Assembly (NCBI RefSeq): GCF_027595985.1
Contig: NC_073305.1
Coordinates: forward strand, 80,545,974-80,609,973
Direction of reading: 5' to 3'
DNA from: Sorex araneus
Taxonomy: Eukaryota > Chordata > Mammalia > Eulipotyphla > Soricidae
Length of the DNA stretch: 64,000 nucleotides
The first letter of the stretch is position 1, and every line of letters begins with the position of its first letter. The notes under the pieces are model-generated. The model was not told the origin of the DNA. It saw only the letters and a program-made list of their open reading frames with translations, and did not search any database. Made by a program: the position numbers and the translations under genes. This document shows, piece by piece, positions 56,195 to 64,000 of this stretch.

Positions 56195-56460
56195 CGGGGG
56201 CTCTAGTGGCAAAGCAGGTAAATGCAAGTGAGAAGCCTACATTCAACCTCCAGTAGCCCAGGGTCCCTTCACCAGGTGTGGCCCCCACAAAAACAGCAAT
56301 AAAAAGGAGAAGAAACTAGTAAGATAGTACGGGGTAAGTTAGAAGCCTTGAATGTATCCAACCTTGCTTCAATCTCTGGCACCACATGTCCCTCTGCCCT
56401 CCCTGCCCCCCAGTATGACCAGGAATAGCCCTGGAGGTCCCTGAGCATCTCCGTCCTGTC
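56195..56460 (+). mobile_element. Two degenerate SINEs in tandem
   Basis: 56195-56306 ('ggctctagtggcaaagcaggtaaatgc', 'caggtgtggcccccac') and 56312-56455 ('gaatgtatccaaccttgcttcaatctctggcaccac'). Confidence 0.55.
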
Positions 56461-57522
56461 CTGTTAGCTTCCAAGACACAGTTAGTTCCTGGGCACCACA
56501 GTGCTTGAGCAGCACTAATCTTTTGACTGTCACATTGAACCCTAGACTTAGTTGCCCTCAGGAGTGGTTCCTTGCCCTCTGAGTACTTGCCCTCTGAGAG
56601 TCCACCGCCCCAAAAGTAAAAAAAAAAAAATCCCACTTACAAATCCATCCCTCCAAAATTCCAGGAATACATATTCTGAAAACTATATGACAATGATGAA
56701 AGGAATTAAAGAAGATACAATAATGGAAAGATACTACTTTATGGATCAGAAAAATCAATGGTGTTAAAGAGTCTATATGATCCAAAGAAATCTACAGATT
56801 GAATACAATCTTTATCAAAATCCAAAGGCAATTTTCACAGAAATAGAGTAAATAATCCTAAAATTTGTAAGGAATTACCAAAATGTCCCAAATAGTAAAA
56901 GAAATCATGAGAAAGCAGGACAAAAATGGGAGTATCATAGGTCCTGAGTATCATAGGTCCTGATTTTTAGTGATATTACAAAGAGATAATAATCAAAATA
57001 GTGTGCTATTGGTGTGGGTCAATAGGACAGAATAAAGAATCCTATATCAGCCCAAACATAAACAGTTAGTTAGTTTTTAGCAAAGAAGCCAATAGGGAAA
57101 GGATGGTTTCTGCAATAAAGCAAACTAAATAACTACCATCTAAAAAAATAAAACTAGATCATTATTTTTAAGTATACACAAAATTTAACCTAATGGAATA
57201 CATACTTGAGCATGAAACTTGAAAGTATAAAACTCCTGGCTAATTCCAATAAGCTTCTTGACTTTAGTCTTAATGATTTTTTTTAAAACCAAAAGCAAAT
57301 GCAATAAAAACAAAACCAAACACCAGAGACTTTCTCAAACCAAAAAGCTTCTGCCTACCAAATGAACCGATAAACAAGAAGTGAATGTAACAAATGGAAA
57401 ATAATAGTTGCAAATTACCTATCTGGTGAGGATTAATATCCAAAATATATAAATAACAACTAAAGAAACAAATGAAAAATAAAACAAGTAAATAACAAAC
57501 TGATTTAAAAATAGGTAGGAGG

Positions 57523-57690
57523 GCCAGAGGGATAGTAAGATAAGAACTTCCCTTGTATGAGACTATTTCAGCATTGACCCTGACTCACTGATCCTCAATA
57601 CAAAACATGATATCCTGAGCAGAGACCTAGGAATAACCTTGGAGCACTACTGAGTATGGTTCAACACCCCCCACCCTGCAATAACTAAAA
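57523..57690 (+). mobile_element. SINE, degenerate
   Basis: 'gggccagagggatagtaagataagaacttcccttgtatg', 'cttggagcactactgagtatggttc'. Confidence 0.65.
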
Positions 57691-57773
57691 TTAAAATGGT
57701 CAGAGAATCTGAATAGATACTTTTTTAAAGGAGACAGATGGTTAGCAGGCACATAAAAAGTTATTCAACTTCA

Positions 57774-57952
57774 GGGGCTGGAGTGATAGCACAGCGGGTA
57801 GGGCGTTTGCCTTGCACGCGGCCGACCCGGGTTCGAATCCCAGCATCCCATATGGTCCCCTGAGCACCGCCAGGGGTGATTCCTGAGTGCATGAGCCAGG
57901 AGTGACCCCTGTGCATCGCCGGGTGTGACCCAAAAAGCAAAAAAAAAAAAAA
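57774..57952 (+). mobile_element. Type A SINE, young, near consensus
   Basis: Head with intact box A TAGCACAGCGGG and box B GGTTCGAATCC. The long 19 bp TSD AAAAAGTTATTCAACTTCA (57755-57773 and 57953-57971) is perfect. Best-preserved copy in the window. Confidence 0.98.
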
Positions 57953-58391
57953 AAAAAGTTATTCAACTTCATTAATCACCAATGAAATACCAATCAAAAC
58001 CCCAGTGAAATATCCTATTGGGAGAACAGATTATAATACACCTGTTTGGTTGAAAATTATCAGAAAGATAAGAAGTAACAAGTTTTGATGGGAATAAGGA
58101 GATATCTTAAACATTGCTTACAGGAATATAAATTGCTGCAGTCACTATGAAGAATAGTATGGCGAGCCCTCGAAAAATTAAAAATATAATTTCCATATAA
58201 TTCAGTAATTCTATTACTGGGTATTGACCCTAATGAAACAAAAACATTGACTCAAGGATATGTACAGCTTTCATGTTCATTACAGTACTATGTACAATAG
58301 CCAAGTCACGGAAGCAACCTAAGCTCCAATGATGAATGCAAGAATAAAGGAATTGTGATATACAGTCATGTGTCACTTTAACCATGAGGAT

Positions 58392-58918
58392 CACGATCAC
58401 AATCACAAAATCCCGTTGATCATCAATTTCTCGAGCGGGCTCAGTAACCTCTCCATCTGTCCTATCCCTGAGATTTTAGAAGCCTCTCTCCACTCAGCCT
58501 TCCCAACAATGCCAAGGCCACATTGGAGGCTCTTCCAGGGTCAGGGGAATGAGATCTAGCTTTAGCATATGAATACACCATGGGAAGCTTGCAAGGCTGT
58601 CCCATGTGGGCAGGGAAAAACTCAGTAGCTTGCTAGTTTCTCCCAGAGGGAGAAGTAGGTTATAAGATACCACTTCTGGGAGCTTGCTTTTAAGTCTCTG
58701 GATGTTGGCCGTTGATGGGATTACACTCACCTGGGTTCCTCTGCCGGTACCTTTATGCGTTAGGCTTGTCCAAACGTGTGGAGAGGGGCCTTGAGCATGG
58801 CTGTGGCTAGGTTCTGGTGGTCTTCAGCTACCGGGAGCTCTGCTCGGGGCGTGGAGGGAAGCTGGAGCCCATCCCCTCCAAGGGGCCCAGGGGAAGACAG
58901 CCAGGCATGCGGGCAAGA
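58392..58918 (-). mobile_element. Type C long SINE-like element
   Basis: 527 bp with the perfect 12 bp TSD AACCATGAGGAT at 58380-58391 and 58919-58930. Same order as the 21.4 kb copy: tail 'cacgatcacaatcac', 'cgagcgggctcagtaac', 'ctgagattttagaagcctctc', 'cttttaagtctctggatgttgg', 'gacagccaggcatgcggg'. It lacks the internal duplication of that copy, so it may represent the basic unit. Confidence 0.88.
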
Positions 58919-59468
58919 AACCATGAGGATACTTTCCAAGAAATGTGTATTAGGTAACTTTGTGTGAATGTCATAGAGTGCATTTTTTTCAAAACCAAAT
59001 ATTATAACAACACATCAGTGTATAGCCTTTTGAGACTACCATGTTCTATGTTGTCCTTCATTGACTGATCATACCAGTGACAGGGTACTTAAAAGCTTCT
59101 TGTATCTATAAAAAGTATATAGATATTTGTGACATCAAGAGGAATTGATGAATCTTGGATGAGTCATGCTAAAAATATGTTAATAAGAAAAAAAGACAAA
59201 AATCTATGATCACACTAATATGTGAATTCTAGAAGGAAACCAAAACCACACTCATAGATACAGAGAACAAACTTGCATTTGTCAGAAGGGATAGAGTGGG
59301 TAAAATGTTAGAAGGGGGTTAAAAATTAGAACTGTATAAACATAGAGATTTCCAGTTATAAAACAAATAAGGTGATATCATACAAATTTCAGCTAGCAAT
59401 ATTATAATGTATATTTTAAATTTGCCAAGAACAGAATTAAAATTTCTCATCACAAGAAAAATTGTAGC

Positions 59469-59500
59469 ATCACTTCTCAGCTTTTGGCTAAGATCAAGTG
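59469..59500 (+). pseudogene. U2 snRNA 5' fragment
   Basis: 32 bp beginning ATCACTTCTCAG followed by CTTTTGGCTAAGATCAAGTG matches the first ~33 nt of U2 snRNA (stem I and the start of the branch-point region), with one base missing and two changes. Beyond it U2 similarity stops. It sits in an old L1 3' UTR and has no U2 promoter elements upstream, so it is a retrotransposed or chimeric fragment, not a gene. Confidence 0.8.
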
Positions 59501-59650
59501 AATAAAAATTAGTTCTGTGTGGTTAAATATGGAATTTAAACTTATCATAATAACTGCAATATAAGCAAATGTGGACTCTATATGTTTTACAACTGAGGTG
59601 AATATACTGCTCTATGTCAATTATATCTCAACATTAATGCAACAAAAAAT

Positions 59651-60545
59651 CTACCAAAAATAAAGCTTATTTGAAAAAACATTATAAGTAAATGTTATTG
59701 TACCTATCAAAAATAATATGTATGTTGAAAATTGTATTGACAATAATTTTTGGCAAAGTTATTGTTTTCTTTGTGAAATCATCACATTACTCCAATGTAT
59801 ACATCGTGACTTCACAACATCCATTCCACCTTACCCCCATTAAGAAAACAAGTAATCTGGTAAAAGAGATCTCAAGTGTACACTGAATTGACCTTCTGGC
59901 ATGCCCACATATCTGGCTGGTTTAGGTTTAGGGCATATAATACAATTTTTGCCAAAGTGAATTTCTATGATTGAAGATAGTTGGAATGAATGAGATGGCT
60001 ACTGGAAGCTTCTGAGGGGCCAAACTTGAAGTCATTTTTATCATCCAATAGAAATGAAAACTGTTTCATATGGTCTTGTTTCTACTATTAGTACAGTTCC
60101 TTTAGCACCAAAGGAATCTGAAGTCAACTATATTAATATAGTTGGATGGTGACATTGGGTTGCTATTTCAACCAATTGTGAACCCTACCCTGTCTCTGAA
60201 CATCTCATTTCACAAGATCATAATTATCTTTTATTTTTAAATCCATCTGAAACAAGTACTCAGTTCTCATAATAAATATTTAGAGAACAACCAAAATTCG
60301 GTGCCCAAAAGATCCTTATGAGCCATTTTATCCCTGTGTTCTTGACCACATTGCATTACAGAAAAGGAGATCAGAGCACAGAACTCACCCATCTCAGCAA
60401 GGTATCGGGGTTGAGGAAGGGGCAGAGACAGTGAAGGCCGATGAAGGGAGCCTGCTCTCCCAACACCATCCACCAGCTCTCTCCTCTACAAATCTTATCT
60501 AGGTGGCAATCAGTAATCAGTGCTAAGGAAAAGTACCTAGATGGC
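59651..60545. other. No supported feature
   Basis: AT-rich, unassigned. The minus-strand ORF at 60267-60473 has no splice or family support. Confidence 0.35.
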
Positions 60546-60554
60546 ACTTTTGAT

Positions 60555-60975
60555 TTAATTTTACTAAAGCACTGTGATTCATAAAATTAGTCATAGTTGA
60601 TTTTTAGACATACTATGTTCCAACACCAATCCCACCACTATTGCCAACTTCCTTTTACCAATGTTCCCAGGTTCCCTTTCCTATGCCCATACCCTGAGAC
60701 TGCCATCTTGACAGGCACCTTTTTAGGTTTGGTTATTAAATTTTGGGTCTCATGATTTCAGTGTTGTTGATTCAGTGGTTTGGATATTTAGTTCTATCAT
60801 TCCTTAACACCACTGATGTACCTGAATCCCCTTGACCCCTATCTACCCCCACCCCATTTATTCACATCTGTCTCTTCTTCCTCCACCCCTCAAACCCCAA
60901 CACGATTTCTTTCCTCCTCTTCCCTGTCTTTCTAGATGGTACATATTACGCAATCATGTACCCACATTGGCTATG
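60555..60975 (-). mobile_element. Old antisense L1 3' end
   Basis: 'ctatgttccaacaccaatccc', 'ttaccaatgttcccagg', 'tctagatggtacatattac' in antisense L1 order. Highly diverged. Confidence 0.55.
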
Positions 60976-61109
60976 CTTAATCATATAGCCCAAATTTAAA
61001 AAAAAAAAGCAAATTGCACTAAGCTGAATAATATGCAGTTTTTCCCAGAATCACTTCATCTCCTGAATGTAGTATGTAGTTTGAACTGTACCATACTTTT
61101 TGTGGTCCC

Positions 61110-61388
61110 TACTGTATCACTGCCATCCTGTTGTTCATCAATTTACTCGAGAGGTTGCAGGTAATGTCTTCTTTCGTCCCAACCCTGAGATTTTTAGCAG
61201 CCTCTCCTTATTCGTACTTCCCAACGGTGCCATATATTGGAGGCTCTTTCAGGATCAGGGGAATGAGACCCATTATTGTTACTGTTTTTGGCATATCAAA
61301 TACGCCACGGGGAGCTTGCCAGGCTCTGTTGTGCGGGCGGGATACTCTCAGTAGCTTGCCAGGGTCTCCAAGAGGGACAGAGAATGTA
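61110..61388 (-). mobile_element. Type B-long SINE, most complete
   Basis: Antisense: 'tatcactgccatcctg', 'tttcgtcccaaccctgagatttttagcagcctctc', 'aggctctttcaggatcagg', 'gttactgtttttggcatatc', 'gagcttgccaggctctg', 'cagtagcttgccagggtctcc'. It holds both the type B body and the type C middle segment. Confidence 0.92.
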
Positions 61389-61489
61389 TATAAGAGAATA
61401 CAAGCAAGTATGTTAAAACCAAACACATGTGTGCTACTTTAGGTACATCAGTGGGCTAGTGGTCATAATGATAATAATCTTTGAAACAT

Positions 61490-61720
61490 AGCACGTATCA
61501 GAATTTTTGAAACATAGCATGTGTCAGACACTGTGCTGAGTGCTTTGTTTTATCTCATTTCTTTGAAATTAACTCTAAGAAGTGGGTACTCTAAGAAAGC
61601 CCATGGAAACTCAAATAGGCTAAAACATGGTTCACATTACGGCTCAGCTACAGAGTGAGCAGAGTAAGTACTAAAACTGAGGTGGCTGATTACAGGGATT
61701 GAGCTATTACACATCTGCAA
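61490..61720 (+). mobile_element. MIR
   Basis: 'gacactgtgctgagtgcttt', 'tatctcatttctttg', 'gaagtgggtactctaag' and 'ctcagctacagagtgagcag' match the MIR order. Confidence 0.75.
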
Positions 61721-62829
61721 TTCCTTCCTGCCCTCTAATAGGCTAGAGAGCTAGCTGTCCCAAATTGACCAATGTATTGGGAACATGGGAGCTGTAAAGA
61801 ACTTAAGGCACACATTACCAAGTAGGTGAATATCTCCAGCTGCAAACAGTCTTTGCAGCTGTTTCCAAACTCCAGGATCTTAGTAATGGCTCTACTCAGT
61901 CCAAGGGTCAAACTCTGACCAAGACTTCTACGATTCAGAGAACATGGTGATTCACTACTATGGATTACTAAACCTAGCACTGCGCCTACATTTATAAAAA
62001 CTGGGAATATTACATATGACTCGTATTGTTAATATAATTGTATATTTTCAAGCACCTGCTAGAAGTACAACATTGAATTGGAAAGAAAATGTCCTGTTGA
62101 ATCCTGCATTTGGGAAACAGCAATGAATTCCGAGCACCTGAGCTGTTCTATTAAATTCAGCATTCAGCATTCAGCATTGAGTGCATGCCTGCTTCTGCTT
62201 TTGTTCCTACAGACACAAAGAGGAAAGAAGACACTATACTCTTTGTCAAGTATGCCTTGCGAAAGCCAAGTGTTAACAAATAAATCTACCTCTGTTTGGT
62301 AAATTCTCTTCATGCTAGCAAGGCTAGAGTTACTTTCGAATGTTTAGGTTTAAACTAAAGGAAGGAAAACAATCCCACATCTATATCTGTAAAAAGAAGT
62401 TCCTATTATCCAGTTGGTACCATTCCTAGCTCCCCACTGCAAGTATAGTATTTTGTTTTTCTTACAACCTTCGTTGTAAGCGCCTAGGGCTCAACTTCTC
62501 TTGTAGAGGTATTTACTTATCTAGTAAGAAAAGACATACTGCTCTAGCAGAACCAAGGGCATGAATCCCAATTTACTGGAGCAGACCGGAGTTGCTCATC
62601 CTAGGATCAAGTGAAGCCAAAGAAGTTTTTGTTTTTTTTATTTTTCCATCAGATACCTAAATTTTCCGGGGCGTGGAGGGGTGGAGGCAGATTAAGTGGG
62701 TAAACTAGAAGCAGAAAAAGGCAATAACGCGAGAGAAGGTAATAACCAGGGGCTTTCCTAGGACTCACTTAGTGTCTCAGGCTACTCAGCGCTAAAATTA
62801 CAGGAAAGTGACAGAGAGCAATGAGTCTC
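61721..62829. other. Unassigned, upstream flank of the CpG island
   Basis: 1.1 kb with no SINE or L1, which is unusual in this window and fits a proximal upstream region of a gene. No exon supported. Confidence 0.4.
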
Positions 62830-62886
62830 TACCCTGATTCAATCCGACCGTCGAAGCACTGATCTCGCGGTGGTACCCGCATTCAA

Positions 62887-62932
62887 CCAATCGTAAATAG
62901 GATTACATTCAACTCTGGCCCTGGTATCCAAT
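62887..62932 (+). promoter_or_regulatory. Two CCAAT boxes
   Basis: CAACCAATCG and TATCCAATCG, both in plus orientation, share the core CCAATCG and are 41 bp apart (about four helical turns). This is an NF-Y-type pair. Confidence 0.65.
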
Positions 62933-62999
62933 CGCAGGGCCTGTCTCAGACCCCCCCCCACCCCGCGCCGCGTCCCGGGGGCTCCGCTGCCGCGCGCCC

Positions 63000-63230
63000 G
63001 GCGGCTGCGCAAACCCGGGAGCGCCAGAGCTCGGCGGCGCGGGGCGCGGGGCGTTTGGGGCTGTTAACCGAAGCCTGGGCACCCGCGATTGCGCAGGCGC
63101 CTCGGGGAGAGCGGCCTCGCCCTTGTCCGTTCAGGTCTCTTTTTGCCCACGCGCCCCACGAGCGGCAGGTTCCGCGAGCGCCGAGTTCCGCGGGCGCCGA
63201 GTTCCGTGCGCTGGAAAGACGCGGCGGCGG
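63000..63230 (+). other. Candidate non-coding first exon
   Basis: GC-rich segment ending at the strong donor GGCGG|GTGAGTG (GT at 63231). The start is not defined by sequence; I place it downstream of the CCAAT pair. Alternative donors at 63455 (GCAG|GTAGGT) and 63641 (AAAG|GTAAGA) suggest alternative first exons or a longer one. Confidence 0.5.
63169..63211 (+). repeat. 16 bp tandem repeat, 2.7 copies
   Basis: GTTCCGCGAGCGCCGA, GTTCCGCGGGCGCCGA and GTTCCGTGCGC follow one another in the candidate first exon. Confidence 0.9.
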
Positions 63231-63669
63231 GTGAGTGTGAGCGCGCGCCCGGGCGTTCTGCAGGGAAATGCCACCCCCTCCCGGTGCCCCTAGGGGCTTC
63301 GGCCCGAGAGGTGGTGGGACACCTGCCCTGTGGCGGGATCCCCACACGCACTGATATTTACATACATACCCCCGGGTGCTGCCTGCGACGCCCGGGACAG
63401 ACCCGGGCGGGGGGCCGGGAAGGCGGCGAGGGAAGAGGCAAGAGCCTCTAGCAGGTAGGTTTGGACCCGGGCATGCAGGCTGGGGGGGGCCTGGGGAGGG
63501 GCCAAGCGGCCGGTGTAGGGGTGTAGAGGAGGGGAGGCGGACAGGCTGGACAGGGGTCGGGGGAGGAGCTTCTGGAAGCATCAGCATTGGTTTCTGTTCT
63601 TTGGAAACATGATATAATCATTGCAAAGCAGGCAGCAAAGGTAAGACTTCAGTGACTTGGGTAGCTGGG

Positions 63670-63755
63670 AGCGCTGTCAAGCGCTTTATAAACAAGACTT
63701 CCAGTTTCTTTTTGTCATCACGACGACCCCTTGAGACAGACACTATGAGAGACTC
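63670..63755 (+). mobile_element. MIR fragment
   Basis: 'gtcaagcgctttataaacaagac', 'tttgtcatcacgacgacccc' and 'gacagacactatgag' fit the MIR core. Diverged. Confidence 0.45.
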
Positions 63756-64000
63756 GTCCATGTAGGTATGAAAAGTCCCCAGGGGGGTTGGGGTGGGGTG
63801 GGGAGTGGGGGTTGTTTTTGCTTAACCAACAGGTTATTTGAAAGCTACTAAATCCAATAGGAAGTAAGCTGCTTTTAAAAAAATTGATGTTATAACATTA
63901 ATATTCTTAATCCTTTTCCTCCCAGAGGCTGTTTTAAGCTATTTTAACGAAATAAGACTAACTTAAAACAATGTTGCGAACTTATAAGTACTATAGTATA

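Larger units (their letters stand above)
56640..59650 (+). mobile_element. Old L1 (ORF2 to 3' UTR) with four insertions
   Basis: ORF2-like nucleotide sequence ('gtctatatgatccaaagaaatctacag', 'cttctgcctaccaaatg', 'gaatataaattgctgcagtcactatgaagaa') runs to a 3' UTR near 59200-59650. No open frame. Interrupted by SINEs at 57523 and 57774, type C at 58392, and a U2 fragment near 59469. Confidence 0.8.
62830..63560 (+). promoter_or_regulatory. CpG island promoter
   Basis: GC content and CpG frequency jump here compared with the rest of the window, with many CGCG/GCGC runs. Two CCAAT boxes in plus orientation lie just upstream (62887-62891 and 62928-62932, 41 bp apart) and no TATA box is seen, typical of a broad housekeeping-type promoter. 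Consensus plus-strand donors follow at 63231, 63455 and 63641, so transcription probably runs rightward. The gene body is outside the window, so no name is given. Confidence 0.8.

Noticed and set aside
57774-57850. tRNA gene, from intact A and B boxes
   Set aside because: The boxes belong to a type A SINE head; there is no paired acceptor stem, and the SINE body and TSDs follow.
62946-63587. 213-codon minus-strand ORF rich in Pro, Ala and Arg
   Set aside because: It spans the CpG island, where stop codons are rare by composition. There is no domain, and the promoter and donor signals point to the plus strand.

Overview
The window is vertebrate nuclear DNA, almost certainly from a shrew (Soricidae, probably Sorex). 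It is AT-rich, has no operon-like gene density, and holds several dozen copies of a tRNA-headed SINE whose head (box A TAGCACAGCGGG, box B GGTTCGAATCC) and body match what I remember of the Sorex 'SOR' SINE. L1 fragments, MIR, L2 and old LTRs are those of a eutherian mammal. The species call comes from memory of SINE families, not from a search.

Gene content is very low. One convincing protein-coding exon lies at 9793-10332 on the minus strand: an acidic, tyrosine-rich 180-codon exon with a strong Kozak ATG and a consensus splice donor. A CpG island at about 62830-63560, with two CCAAT boxes and consensus donors on the plus strand, looks like the promoter and first exon(s) of a gene running rightward out of the window. 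Everything between is intergenic or intronic.

Repeats, using working names. Type A is a ~175 bp SINE: tRNA-like head, short body, A tail. Type B has the same kind of head, a ~170 bp different body and an (ACAGTG)n tail. Type B-long is type B with an extra middle segment. Type C is a 530-630 bp element with no visible tRNA head that shares its 3' end and middle segment with B-long. A fifth group is a GC-headed composite retroelement (complete copy 18049-19463, a relative at 24605-25269) with a duplicated GC-rich 5' module, a non-coding middle and an L1-like 3' tail.

Layout. 1-9750: old L1, SINEs, L2 and LTR relics. 9793-10332: the tyrosine-rich exon. 11297-14047: a 5'-truncated L1 split by a 369 bp solo LTR. 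17720-19761: an L1 3' end split by the composite element. 20620-23160: an old antisense L1 carrying a type C copy. 24208-25284: three antisense insertions stacked in one target site. 30795-32730: an L1 inverted by twin priming. 33148-34703: a young 5'-truncated L1 with an open ORF2 C-terminus. 36000-48000: SINE-rich, otherwise unremarkable. 48870-54640: old L1 5'/ORF1 (HAL1-like) pieces. 56640-59650: an old L1 carrying SINEs, a type C element and a U2 snRNA fragment. 62830-63770: the CpG island.

Many insertions keep target-site duplications (TSDs) of 10-19 bp, often at TTTT/AA-like sites, so they can be delimited to the base. This is the signature of L1-driven retrotransposition.
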